Shown in pieces: positions 1 to 5,985 of a DNA stretch of 5,985 bases; position 1 is the first letter of the stretch; every line of letters begins with the position of its first letter. The position numbers were made by a program, and so were the translations under genes. The stretch is taken from the NCBI GenBank assembly GCA_946410365.1, contig CAMKAA010000073.1, forward strand, positions 1-5,985, written 5' to 3'. Origin of the DNA: an uncultured Lachnospiraceae bacterium. GTDB taxonomy: Bacteria > Bacillota_A > Clostridia > Lachnospirales > Lachnospiraceae. The notes under the pieces are model-generated. The model did no database searches. It had not been told where the DNA came from and worked only from the letters and a program-made list of their open reading frames with translations.

Positions 1-350
1 ATTCCCTGCGTCGCGTCCACAACAAGGATCGCGCCGTCGCAGGCCGCCAGCGAGCGGCTGACCTCATAGTTGAAGTCTACGTGACCGGGCGTATCGATCA
101 GGTTGAAGATATACTCCACGCCGTCCTTTGCCTTGTAGACAAGACGCACCGCCTGGCTCTTGATCGTGATGCCGCGCTCGCGCTCCAGTTCCATATTGTC
201 CAGGACCTGGTCCTGCATCTCGCGGCTTGTCAAAAGCCCCGTCCTCTCGATCATGCGGTCCGCCAGAGTGGATTTACCGTGATCGATATGGGCTACGATG
301 CAGAAGTTTCTGGTCCTCTCCCGGATATTGTCGTAGTGATTTGATGCCAT
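1..350 (-). CDS. lepA: Elongation factor 4 (LepA), N-terminal part, cut by window edge
   Basis: LepA is a translational GTPase that binds the ribosome and promotes back-translocation or relief of stalled elongation; the full protein is about 600 residues. Only the first 116 codons are present, and the gene runs off the left edge. The G domain is clear: P-loop AHIDHGKST at residues 20-28, the stretch [20 protein letters not shown] at 51-70 with the switch I RGIT, the G3 motif DTPGH at 86-90, then [13 protein letters not shown]. The [14 protein letters not shown] and [13 protein letters not shown] stretches distinguish LepA from TypA/BipA, EF-G and EF-Tu. The ATG at 350-348 gives the usual short lead before the P-loop. 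An AAAGGA at 364-369 could be the ribosome binding site, but its 13-nt spacer is rather long. It follows the lipoprotein gene by 38 bp with no visible terminator, so read-through from the transporter operon is possible. Identification is near certain. Confidence 0.97.
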   Translation of the reverse strand, partial: MASNHYDNIRERTRNFCIVAHIDHGKSTLADRMIERTGLLTSREMQDQVLDNMELERERGITIKSQAVRLVYKAKDGVEYIFNLIDTPGHVDFNYEVSRSLAACDGAILVVDATQG

Positions 351-388
351 ATATGTAATGCTGTCCTTTCTTAGGCCGCCCTTCGGGC
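351..388 (-). other. Short intergenic gap between lipoprotein gene and lepA
   Basis: This 38-bp gap holds the AAAGGA ribosome binding site candidate for lepA (364-369). It also has a tiny inverted repeat, GCCC-GAA-GGGC (378-388), just after the upstream stop. The stem is only 4 bp and no U-tract follows, so it does not qualify as an intrinsic terminator. No -35/-10 pair with proper spacing is evident in the gap. A lepA promoter, if one exists, would have to lie inside the 3' end of the lipoprotein gene. Confidence 0.5.
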
Positions 389-2974
389 TCAGCTGTTCTC
401 GTTGATGTAGATCTGGACTCTGCTCTGGATGACTCCCGCGACATCCCTCGCGCTCTTTTGTCCCTCGAAAAAGGCTGCCGCCTCCTCGACGATGATATTC
501 TCGACACTTCTGTCAAAATATGCCTTGCTGCTCAGTCCTCTGAGGAAAGCATAGATCTGGTCGACCTCGGAGTCAGTGATCCTGGGCAGCTCCACATTCT
601 CACCGCCGATATTCATGATAATGTGGTCCTCTACCTTCTGTCCGTTCTCATCCGTATAGTAGATGGGCTCCATCGCCTTATTGGCGAGCTGGTCCAGCGC
701 GTTAATGCTGACCGGCCAGTACATCTCGATGGAATTCTGATAGTCATCGAGAAGGAAGCGGCGCACGAAGCTCCAGCAAGCGTCCTTCTGGTCAGAAGCG
801 GCGTTGACCGCGATCTCAAGCTGCGGGGAGATCGCCGCGGTGCCGGGTGTCTGGGACGGGAAGCCGGCCATGGTGATCTCTGTGCCAAAATAGCCGTACC
901 GGAGATTGACATACTCGTCAAAGGTTCCGACTGACTCTCTTGCGAACAGAGCCTTTCCGTTTCTGTAAAACGCGGTTGTGTCCTCCTGCATGCCGGCCTC
1001 ATCTATTTTGGCCGGGAACCGGCTTACAAATTCAAGCAGGCGGATAAACTCGGGTGAATCGAACTTACACTCGGATTTGTCCCAGTCGATGAACTGGTCA
1101 CCGCAAAGCTCCAGAGCCTGATAGAGTATATCATCTCTGCTGGAAAGGCCGAACATCCTGCCCGGATCAATGCCCTTGGAGGCCGCGAGCTGATCGGCGA
1201 AGTCCAGTGTAAAGCCGGAACCGTCTCCGATCTCTTCCGTCTTGCCGACAATGGTATTTACATAGAAAGAAGGAATGACCGCGTACGCTTTTCCGTCACT
1301 CTTAAAGGTGTCAAAAACATTCGTCAGATATTCTTTCCCGGATATCTCCTCGTCACTTTCCATGTAAGAAGTCAGGTCCTCGAAGACACCCTTGCTGATA
1401 TAGCTGCTGATGGGCATTATCGGGGAGAGGACCAGCACGTCCGGCGCGCTGCCGGATGCGATATCCGTATTCAGTTTGGTCAGGCCCTCTGATCCGGTCT
1501 CCCCATCGTACTGGGAGTAGTCCACGATGCTGATCCTGACGTCCTGATTCGTTTTATTAAAAGCAAAGACCTGTTTGCGGACTTCGTAGTCCAGGTAATA
1601 GCTGCCGAGCGTGATCGTCTTGCGGCTGGCTACGATCTCGGGATCCACTTTGGACAGGATCTCCACCACACTTTTACCCGTCAGATCGGCGACTACTGCC
1701 GCAAGCTTGCCGTCTTCCATCTCCGCAAGACCGGTCACTGCCATGACATCCATGTCCGAATCCACATAATCGATGATCTTGACAATGCCGGAGCCGTCCA
1801 GATTCATTCCGTAGATCGCGTTTGCGCCCGTTATGTACAGCTGCCAGCTCTTGCCGGGGAAAACAAAAGACATCCCAGCTTCAGAAGGGACCGGATAACT
1901 GTCTCCCGGTTTACCGGTTTCCATGTCGATCACTGTGATCTGCTCGCCGGTTCCTCCGTATGTGACGGTCACTACCGTACCGTCCTCAAGCACATAAGGT
2001 GTGATGCTCCTTAGCTGTTCGTCGGTGCTCACTGTCTTAATAAATGATCCGTCCGCAGCACTGTAAAGATCAAGGCCCATGGAAGTGCTCACTAAAAGAC
2101 CGTCCTTACAGTAAGCGACACTGTTGACAAAATAGTCCATTTCGCCGTTTTCCGGGACGTGTGCAGGCACTGTCCAGATCTCCTGTCCGTCCGGCGCAAT
2201 ACAGGAGAGGACATACACGGTCTCGCCGGTCTGCGCTGCGGAAGCAGGATCGACTTCCACTGCCTCTGAAACGATCAGCTCCTCTTCGTCGTATGCGTTA
2301 TCCTCATCCTTGAACTCGTCAGCGGGAGAAGTGATCCCGTTTGTTGCTTCTTCCTGAAGCGCGGGATCATTGGCGGGAGAATCTCCGCCTTCGGTGTAAA
2401 ACTCCACGACCTGGCCTTTGCCTTCCGCAGAAGGACCTTCTTCCGCCGGTCCGCCGGGGCCCTCTTCCACTGCACCTGCCGGTCCCTCTTCTACTGCTCC
2501 GGCCGGTCCTTCTTCGCTTCCGGGGCCGCTCTGCTCAGAGTCCGCGGGAGTAAACCCTACTGAATCACTGTTATAGGAAACTCTTGCGACATAGTAATTG
2601 CCGTCAGAGCCGATGTTCATAGCGAGGACATCCTGCATACCGCCGCCGATCAGCAGGCTGTACTGCAGATCTGATCCGTCCGGCGCGAAATTCACCAGCG
2701 CGTGAGTTCCCGAATCCGCGAATCCGTAGGAGTAGCCGGCGGCATAGATCCTTCCGTCCTTGTACATCAGGCCGTCCATGTTGAAATCGGTCAGAAATCC
2801 GTCATTGTCCTGAAGTTCGACAGGCTGCGCGCTGTAGACATAATCACCGGACGCAGCCGCCTGTGTGCCTCCGCCGGATTCTTTCTTGTCATTTCCGCCC
2901 TTACCGCATGCCGCCATGGTCAGAGCCAGCACTGCCGCCATCACCACGCTGATCATCCTGGTATTTCGTTTCAT
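389..2974 (-). CDS. Lipoprotein: beta-propeller-like domain plus family 1 extracellular solute-binding domain
   Basis: This is a predicted membrane-anchored surface lipoprotein of 861 residues, about twice the usual length of a sugar-binding protein. Residues 1-22 form a lipoprotein signal peptide (KR-rich start, hydrophobic core, lipobox MAAC with Cys23), which fixes the start at ATG 2974; GAAAGG lies 9 nt upstream. Residues 55-450 carry repeated short strand units of the type [40 protein letters not shown] and DGKLAAVV, consistent with a beta-propeller. A low-complexity acidic stretch interrupts it at about 142-249. Residues 453-861 resemble a family 1 extracellular solute-binding domain: [13 protein letters not shown] (506-518), [10 protein letters not shown] (529-538), [13 protein letters not shown] (560-572) and a C-terminal helix with [15 protein letters not shown]. 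Known relatives deliver sugars or oligosaccharides to ABC permeases; the ligand here cannot be told. The start lies inside the preceding gene, implying coupled translation. The solute-binding call is strong; the propeller call is by pattern only. Confidence 0.88.
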   Translation of the reverse strand: MKRNTRMISVVMAAVLALTMAACGKGGNDKKESGGGTQAAASGDYVYSAQPVELQDNDGFLTDFNMDGLMYKDGRIYAAGYSYGFADSGTHALVNFAPDGSDLQYSLLIGGGMQDVLAMNIGSDGNYYVARVSYNSDSVGFTPADSEQSGPGSEEGPAGAVEEGPAGAVEEGPGGPAEEGPSAEGKGQVVEFYTEGGDSPANDPALQEEATNGITSPADEFKDEDNAYDEEELIVSEAVEVDPASAAQTGETVYVLSCIAPDGQEIWTVPAHVPENGEMDYFVNSVAYCKDGLLVSTSMGLDLYSAADGSFIKTVSTDEQLRSITPYVLEDGTVVTVTYGGTGEQITVIDMETGKPGDSYPVPSEAGMSFVFPGKSWQLYITGANAIYGMNLDGSGIVKIIDYVDSDMDVMAVTGLAEMEDGKLAAVVADLTGKSVVEILSKVDPEIVASRKTITLGSYYLDYEVRKQVFAFNKTNQDVRISIVDYSQYDGETGSEGLTKLNTDIASGSAPDVLVLSPIMPISSYISKGVFEDLTSYMESDEEISGKEYLTNVFDTFKSDGKAYAVIPSFYVNTIVGKTEEIGDGSGFTLDFADQLAASKGIDPGRMFGLSSRDDILYQALELCGDQFIDWDKSECKFDSPEFIRLLEFVSRFPAKIDEAGMQEDTTAFYRNGKALFARESVGTFDEYVNLRYGYFGTEITMAGFPSQTPGTAAISPQLEIAVNAASDQKDACWSFVRRFLLDDYQNSIEMYWPVSINALDQLANKAMEPIYYTDENGQKVEDHIIMNIGGENVELPRITDSEVDQIYAFLRGLSSKAYFDRSVENIIVEEAAAFFEGQKSARDVAGVIQSRVQIYINENS
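2228..2551 (-). other. Acidic low-complexity insertion within the lipoprotein's propeller region
   Basis: Codons 142-249 of the lipoprotein encode a stretch rich in Glu, Asp, Pro, Gly and Ala, including [14 protein letters not shown] at 219-232. It separates the strand [12 protein letters not shown] (126-137) from the next recognisable strand [16 protein letters not shown] (252-267), as if a long disordered loop had been placed in one hairpin of the propeller. Its first third contains the 24-bp tandem repeat annotated separately. A flexible surface spacer or a species-specific insertion is the likeliest reading. Confidence 0.6.
2420..2515 (-). repeat. Four-unit 24-bp in-frame tandem repeat (EEGPAGAV type)
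   Basis: On the minus strand, units run 2515-2492, 2491-2468, 2467-2444 and 2443-2420. They encode [24 protein letters not shown] and the degenerate EEGPSAEG (lipoprotein residues 154-185). Units 1 and 2 encode identical peptides but differ at third codon positions, so the array is not a very recent perfect duplication. The 24-nt period keeps the frame, so gain or loss of a unit would change only linker length. Confidence 0.85.
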
Positions 2975-4490
2975 ACTGTACCGCCTTTCTGTTATCCCTG
3001 ATCGTTTCAAAAGGAGTGAGTCCTTTGTCTTCCAGCATACCTTTTTCCTGATTGCTTTCCCCGGACTCGCTGCCCGCTGCCTGAGGCGCTTCAGCCTTTT
3101 CTTCTGAAGGCGTATCATCTTCCGGCTCCTGTTCTCTCTCCCTGTAATACTCCGGATATTTCTTTTTGGACTGTCTTTCATAGACGCTGTCCTGAAGATT
3201 CCGCACACTTCCCGCCAGAGTCCAGCTTCTGTTCCTGTACCAGTGGATCAGCATCCACAGCAGCAGAAGGATCGTCAGCGCGATCAGAATACACTCCAGA
3301 AGAAAGAGCGCCGCAAAGATCATCTCCCATCCCAGGGCAACATTCTCCCAGTAGGGGTAACGGACTGCCCTGGTGCGCATCCCGAGAAGGGCAAAATTCC
3401 GGATATCCTTGTATAGGTTGGGAATCCTGTATCGGTTAGTGTTGTCCACCACGATCGCCCCGGAATCCTCGCCAAACGCTTTTTTCACTGTCGCAGCCGC
3501 ATATCCTTCGACCGGATCCGGCATCACGATCTCATAGGTCGTGATCATTCCCGTATCTTTGTAGTGGGTGTTGCTTGTCCCCACATTTTCCATGTTCTGC
3601 GTGCTGTCGGAGGTATTTCCCTGCGGGTCTGACGAGTTCCCGGATTCTCCTTTAGCTCCGCCGGAAGAGCCTGCATCTCCGCTGCCTGCAGGGGCGTCGG
3701 CCGCCTGGCCGCCCGCCGACTGCGTATCTGCCGGTGACTCCGCCGCTTTCGCTTCAGTCCGGTACCCTGCCGGTCTGGACGCTGTGGCAGGCATCCCCTG
3801 TGAGCTGCCATCGGATCCGTTTCCGGAGCCGCCGTACTGAATAAGCGTCTTATACTGAACAAAGACCACATAGTCAGAGAGGCCTCCCTCTTTATAGAGG
3901 CTTCCCTCTCCCTTTTTGTAAACACCCGAAATGCGCAGGTGCATATCCCGGACCCGGACCGTTCGTCCCTCTACGTCAAAAGAGCCGAACAGTTTCCAGG
4001 CGGTCTCCTCGTCGAGAAGGATCTCATCCTGCATCACAGAGTCAGGCAGATAATAGGAACCGGCTGACAGTTTGAGAGGGTGGAAGGTGAAAAACGCGCC
4101 TCCGGTCCCCACTGCTTCGACGGTTACCGACTTGCTTCCCGCAGCCAGGTTAAGCTTCCCGATCCCGCTGTAGCAGTCCTGCCACAGTTTCGAGTCTTTG
4201 CCTTCCGAAGTCTTTTTGATCGAATCCTGGGCAAGAGCAGTATTAATCTTGTACTCCAGATCCTTGATGTTTTCTTCCATCAGCGCTTCTTCCCGGGGAA
4301 GAAAAGCGCTTACCTGCGCGCAGCTCTCCGGGGCACCCCATCTGGAGGCCTCCCGCTGATCTTCAAATCCGAGCGCTTTTATCTCCCGAAATCCGTGGAT
4401 CCCCGCTGCCGCGATGAGCCACAGGGCGCAGATTTTCAATGCGGTCTTTTTCCAGGGAGTTATCCCGCGCTTTTTCCTCTTGGCGGTCAC
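2901..4490 (-). CDS. Membrane protein with MacB-type extracellular core domain (FtsX/MacB permease-like, reduced membrane part)
   Basis: A 529-residue protein with a GTG start at 4490, overlapping the adaptor stop by 4 nt (GTGA), and GGAGG 10 nt upstream. Residues 17-33 are a first membrane segment. Residues 45-215 and 306-365 look like a MacB-type extracellular core: VEAVGTGGAFFTFHPLKLSAG (residues 124-144), a DEILLDEETAWKLFG stretch (155-169), and VEGRTVRVRDMHLRISGVYK (173-192). The core is split by a Gly/Ser/Ala-rich insertion at about 219-305. One long hydrophobic segment follows (about 388-416), then a charged cytoplasmic tail to 529. MacB/FtsX permeases have three membrane segments after the core, so two appear to be missing and transport by this protein alone is unlikely. 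Known partners of such cores are HlyD-type adaptors and a MacB-type ATPase (for example YknX and YknY with YknZ of Bacillus). The adaptor is adjacent; no ATPase is seen. The last 24 codons before the stop overlap the lipoprotein gene. The family call is moderately sure, the role unknown. Confidence 0.75.
   Translation of the reverse strand: MTAKRKKRGITPWKKTALKICALWLIAAAGIHGFREIKALGFEDQREASRWGAPESCAQVSAFLPREEALMEENIKDLEYKINTALAQDSIKKTSEGKDSKLWQDCYSGIGKLNLAAGSKSVTVEAVGTGGAFFTFHPLKLSAGSYYLPDSVMQDEILLDEETAWKLFGSFDVEGRTVRVRDMHLRISGVYKKGEGSLYKEGGLSDYVVFVQYKTLIQYGGSGNGSDGSSQGMPATASRPAGYRTEAKAAESPADTQSAGGQAADAPAGSGDAGSSGGAKGESGNSSDPQGNTSDSTQNMENVGTSNTHYKDTGMITTYEIVMPDPVEGYAAATVKKAFGEDSGAIVVDNTNRYRIPNLYKDIRNFALLGMRTRAVRYPYWENVALGWEMIFAALFLLECILIALTILLLLWMLIHWYRNRSWTLAGSVRNLQDSVYERQSKKKYPEYYREREQEPEDDTPSEEKAEAPQAAGSESGESNQEKGMLEDKGLTPFETIRDNRKAVQYETKYQDDQRGDGGSAGSDHGGMR
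2984..2989 (-). promoter_or_regulatory. Ribosome binding site of the lipoprotein gene, inside the preceding gene
   Basis: GAAAGG on the minus strand sits 9 nt before ATG 2974. It decides the start: the frame is open for 78 more codons upstream, but only this ATG has both a good ribosome binding site and an immediate lipoprotein signal peptide. The site lies within the coding sequence of the MacB-core-like gene. Confidence 0.75.
3576..3836 (-). other. Gly/Ser/Ala/Pro-rich insertion in the MacB-type core
   Basis: Codons 219-305 encode a low-complexity run dominated by Gly, Ser, Ala, Pro and some Asp/Gln (for example GGSGNGSDGSSQG, then GDAGSSGGAKGESGNSSD). It begins just after the strand VVFVQYKTLIQYG and ends before THYKDTGMITTYEIVMPDP, where folded core sequence resumes. 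It is probably disordered and extracellular. No exact tandem repeat was found in it. The plus-strand open frame across this stretch is a by-product of its composition. Confidence 0.65.
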
Positions 4491-5899
4491 TGCTGCAAAT
4501 CCTCCGCAAGTCTCACCTGCATGCCGGCAGCTACCGGCTTGGTGGTAGTCGTGATCACATATTCATAGCCGCTCAGGGGACCTGATATGGCTGTCAGAAG
4601 ATCATCGCTCTCAAGGACCTGCACGTCCACTCTGGTCGCGATGTATCTGTTCCCGAGAGGACTCTCTTTGCTGCTGACGATCAGAATGAACTTGCCGTTA
4701 TTGTCCTCCCTCACAGCGTTGTTGGGAACTGTGAGATCATAGGTCTTCGTGTTCTCTCCCACACTGAGCTGTATAGTATCTCCGGGCTCCACATCTGGAC
4801 TCTGGATCTCGAACTTCAATATTTTGCCGCCGGAACTGTCCGAAGAATCCGCTGAAATGCTCGCCAGCGTTGCCTTAAAGTCCGAGTAAGCCCACTCATT
4901 CTGGGGCTTGGCCTCCATGCCGGTCTTGAGCATCTGCGCCTGTTCCTTGGTGCAGGTGAAACTGACTGTCATCCCTTTCCCCTCGGGCTGGATCACAGCT
5001 CCTACAATGTCCGAGGAGGTGTTGTCTCCTGCGTTATAGGCGACAGATACGACTTTGCCGTCGATCGGCGCCTTGACAGTGGCACTCTTCTCCGCTTTCT
5101 CAAGACTCTCCACCTTGGCCTGGGCGTCCTCCATTGTCTTCTGGATCGATTTGAGTTCCAGTTCCGCCTGAATGCTCTTTACGGTAGTATCCCTGTTGTT
5201 GGTCGCCCTTGTCAGTTCTGCCTCGGTCTCCGCTTTATAGGCCTGCGCGTCAGCGAGCTTTTTGGCATTTCTCGCGGCCTGTTTGGCAGCTTCTTCATCA
5301 TCTCCCAAAGTGCTGGTATTATTGACAGTCCCGTTAAGTCTCTCCACCTCCAGGCCCGCTTCCGTATCTTCATAGAGCGCGTCATCGTAGTCGGAATTCA
5401 CCTCGTCGAGTATCTCCTGCATCTCGTCATCCGTCAGATACTCGCCGTTTCTGATCCTTTCCACCGCGTCATTGGTCAGGTTTCCGCTGAACAGGGCTTT
5501 CTGGAAATTGGCCTTCGCCTCCTCGTATTCCTTCCTGGCCTCTTTGAGTTCATCGGACTCCGAATCCTGCAGTTCAAAGATCACGTCGTCTTTTTTGACT
5601 TCGTCGCCTGCCCTGACATTGACGGATGCGATCACTCTGCCGTTGGGCGCTTTTACACTGTAGGGATCCTCTACCTCAGCGACGCCTGAACCTCTCACCT
5701 TGGGTGTGATGCTTCCCTCCTGCACGTATCGGGTCGCAACCTGCGGAAGCGAGTAGTTCATGATCGTGTTTGAGAAGAAGGTCAGAATGAGCATGATCGA
5801 CAAAAAGACAATGGCAAGATTCTTGATCCAGTCCTTTCTCGCGGCTGAGCGCTGCATCTGATACCGTTCTCTGTTTTCCTTATCTTCGATTTCGTACAT
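4487..5899 (-). CDS. HlyD/RND-type periplasmic adaptor (membrane fusion protein)
   Basis: A 470-residue single-pass membrane adaptor. Residues 1-25 are a charged cytoplasmic lead, 26-44 a membrane segment (LAIVFLSIMLILTFFSN). A split lipoyl/barrel-sandwich domain follows: first half about 75-112 (VKAPNGRVIASVNVRAGDEV, then DDVIFELQD), second half 272-300 (SATVKAPIDGKVVSVAYNAGD). Between the halves lies an alpha-helical hairpin (113-270) rich in Glu, Lys and Ala, typical of coiled coils. After it come beta-barrel and membrane-proximal domains, with VPNNAVREDNNGKFILIV at 391-408. In Gram-positive bacteria such adaptors (YknX is an example) stand outside the membrane and dock on MacB-type permeases, matching the MacB-core gene directly downstream. 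The ATG at 5899 has AAAGAGG 10 nt upstream and starts about 36 bp after the preceding gene. The family call is strong; whether it serves efflux or surface assembly with the solute-binding protein is open. Confidence 0.9.
   Translation of the reverse strand: MYEIEDKENRERYQMQRSAARKDWIKNLAIVFLSIMLILTFFSNTIMNYSLPQVATRYVQEGSITPKVRGSGVAEVEDPYSVKAPNGRVIASVNVRAGDEVKKDDVIFELQDSESDELKEARKEYEEAKANFQKALFSGNLTNDAVERIRNGEYLTDDEMQEILDEVNSDYDDALYEDTEAGLEVERLNGTVNNTSTLGDDEEAAKQAARNAKKLADAQAYKAETEAELTRATNNRDTTVKSIQAELELKSIQKTMEDAQAKVESLEKAEKSATVKAPIDGKVVSVAYNAGDNTSSDIVGAVIQPEGKGMTVSFTCTKEQAQMLKTGMEAKPQNEWAYSDFKATLASISADSSDSSGGKILKFEIQSPDVEPGDTIQLSVGENTKTYDLTVPNNAVREDNNGKFILIVSSKESPLGNRYIATRVDVQVLESDDLLTAISGPLSGYEYVITTTTKPVAAGMQVRLAEDLQQ
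4501..4505 (-). promoter_or_regulatory. Ribosome binding site for the GTG-started MacB-core-like gene
   Basis: GGAGG on the minus strand lies 10 nt before the GTG at 4490, inside the last codons of the adaptor gene. Together with the GTGA stop/start overlap (4487-4490) it supports GTG as the true start and coupled translation of the two genes. Confidence 0.75.
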
Positions 5900-5909
5900 A
5901 ACCTGTCTA

Positions 5910-5916
5910 CCTCTTT
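5910..5916 (-). promoter_or_regulatory. Ribosome binding site of the adaptor gene
   Basis: AAAGAGG on the minus strand, 10 nt before ATG 5899, lies in the gap of about 36 bp behind the upstream stop. No terminator hairpin with a U-tract and no promoter are evident in that gap, so the adaptor is probably co-transcribed with the gene entering from the right. Confidence 0.7.
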
Positions 5917-5935
5917 AAAGTGACGGGCCCTGACA

Positions 5936-5985
5936 TCATTCCTTGATGCCGCCCTGGTACAGAATTCCTTCCACAAGATACTCTT
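5936..5985 (-). CDS. C-terminal end of an upstream gene, possibly a MalG/UgpE-type sugar ABC permease
   Basis: Only 15 codons and a TGA stop are visible, reading EYLVEGILYQGGIKE; the gene continues beyond the right edge. MalG/UgpE-type carbohydrate permeases characteristically end in a tail of the form YxVxGLTAGGVKG just after the last membrane helix. The fragment fits that pattern (YLVEG, then GGIKE) with one extra residue. The solute-binding domain encoded three genes downstream makes a sugar permease plausible here. The evidence is one short peptide, so the frame being coding is fairly likely but the family is only a suggestion. Two other frames stay open at the edge, but one just runs on into the adaptor gene region and neither gives a recognisable end. 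Confidence 0.45.
   Translation of the reverse strand, partial: EYLVEGILYQGGIKE

Noticed and set aside
81..344. Plus-strand open frame of 87 codons opposite lepA
   Set aside because: The minus strand here encodes unmistakable LepA G-domain motifs; the antisense frame is a by-product.
351..360. TACATAT as a -10 element for lepA
   Set aside because: It abuts the start codon and overlaps the ribosome-binding spacer, with no matching -35; a transcript from it would lack a ribosome binding site.
378..388. Small inverted repeat GCCC-GAA-GGGC as a terminator after the lipoprotein gene
   Set aside because: The stem is only 4 bp, the loop 3 nt, and no T-run follows on the transcribed strand.
458..934. 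Plus-strand open frame of 158 codons
   Set aside because: Antisense to the strongly supported solute-binding domain, with no family resemblance.
2975..3208. 78-codon upstream extension of the lipoprotein reading frame to an ATG at 3208
   Set aside because: The extension is Arg/Lys-rich, lies wholly inside the MacB-core gene in another frame, and would bury the lipoprotein signal peptide. ATG 2974 has its own ribosome binding site and lipobox context.
3568..3840. Plus-strand open frame of 90 codons, Pro/Ala/Ser-rich
   Set aside because: It coincides with the complement of the Gly/Ser/Ala-rich insertion, whose GC-rich codons leave few stops on either strand.
4080..4568. Plus-strand open frame of 162 codons
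   Set aside because: Antisense to the adaptor and MacB-core genes, crosses their junction, has no recognisable domain, and reads as the complement of well-supported coding sequence.
5782..5976. Minus-strand 64-codon frame across the start of the adaptor gene
   Set aside because: Out of frame with the adaptor, Arg/Ser/Cys-rich, no domain. The adaptor and the upstream gene tail explain the region better.

Overview
The window reads as part of a chromosome of an anaerobic Gram-positive bacterium of the Clostridia, most likely Lachnospiraceae-like. This is inferred from protein style: a Gram-positive lipoprotein solute-binding protein, a HlyD-type adaptor in what looks like a monoderm, GGAGG-type ribosome binding sites, and moderate G+C judged by eye. 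No rRNA or marker was available to confirm the taxon. All genes lie on the minus strand, so transcription runs from the right edge (5985) to the left edge (1). Coding density is very high. The only non-coding gaps are about 36 bp and 38 bp, and no tRNA, rRNA, CRISPR array, insertion sequence or convincing terminator is seen.

Layout in transcription order: (1) the last 15 codons of a gene entering from the right (5936-5985), whose C-terminus resembles the tail of MalG/UgpE-type sugar ABC permeases; (2) a 470-residue HlyD/RND-type membrane-fusion adaptor (4487-5899); (3) a 529-residue protein with a MacB-type extracellular core domain but only two apparent membrane segments, joined to gene 2 by a GTGA stop/start overlap (2901-4490); (4) an 861-residue lipoprotein joining a beta-propeller-like N-terminal half to a family 1 extracellular solute-binding domain (389-2974), whose start lies 74 nt inside gene 3; (5) after only 38 bp, the first 116 codons of lepA, elongation factor 4 (1-350).

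Genes 1-4 look like one translationally coupled operon. The unusual point is the mixture. An adaptor and a MacB core domain normally belong to efflux or mechanotransmission ABC systems, whereas a solute-binding lipoprotein and a MalG-like permease belong to sugar import. No ATP-binding subunit and no complete multi-pass permease is visible here. Genes 3 and 4 each carry a long low-complexity insertion inside the extracellular domain, Gly/Ser/Ala-rich in gene 3 and acidic with a 24-bp tandem repeat in gene 4. The working hypothesis is a cell-surface assembly in which the single-pass adaptor and core-domain protein help present or sense substrate for a carbohydrate-type importer. This is inference from gene order and domain content, not demonstrated function.
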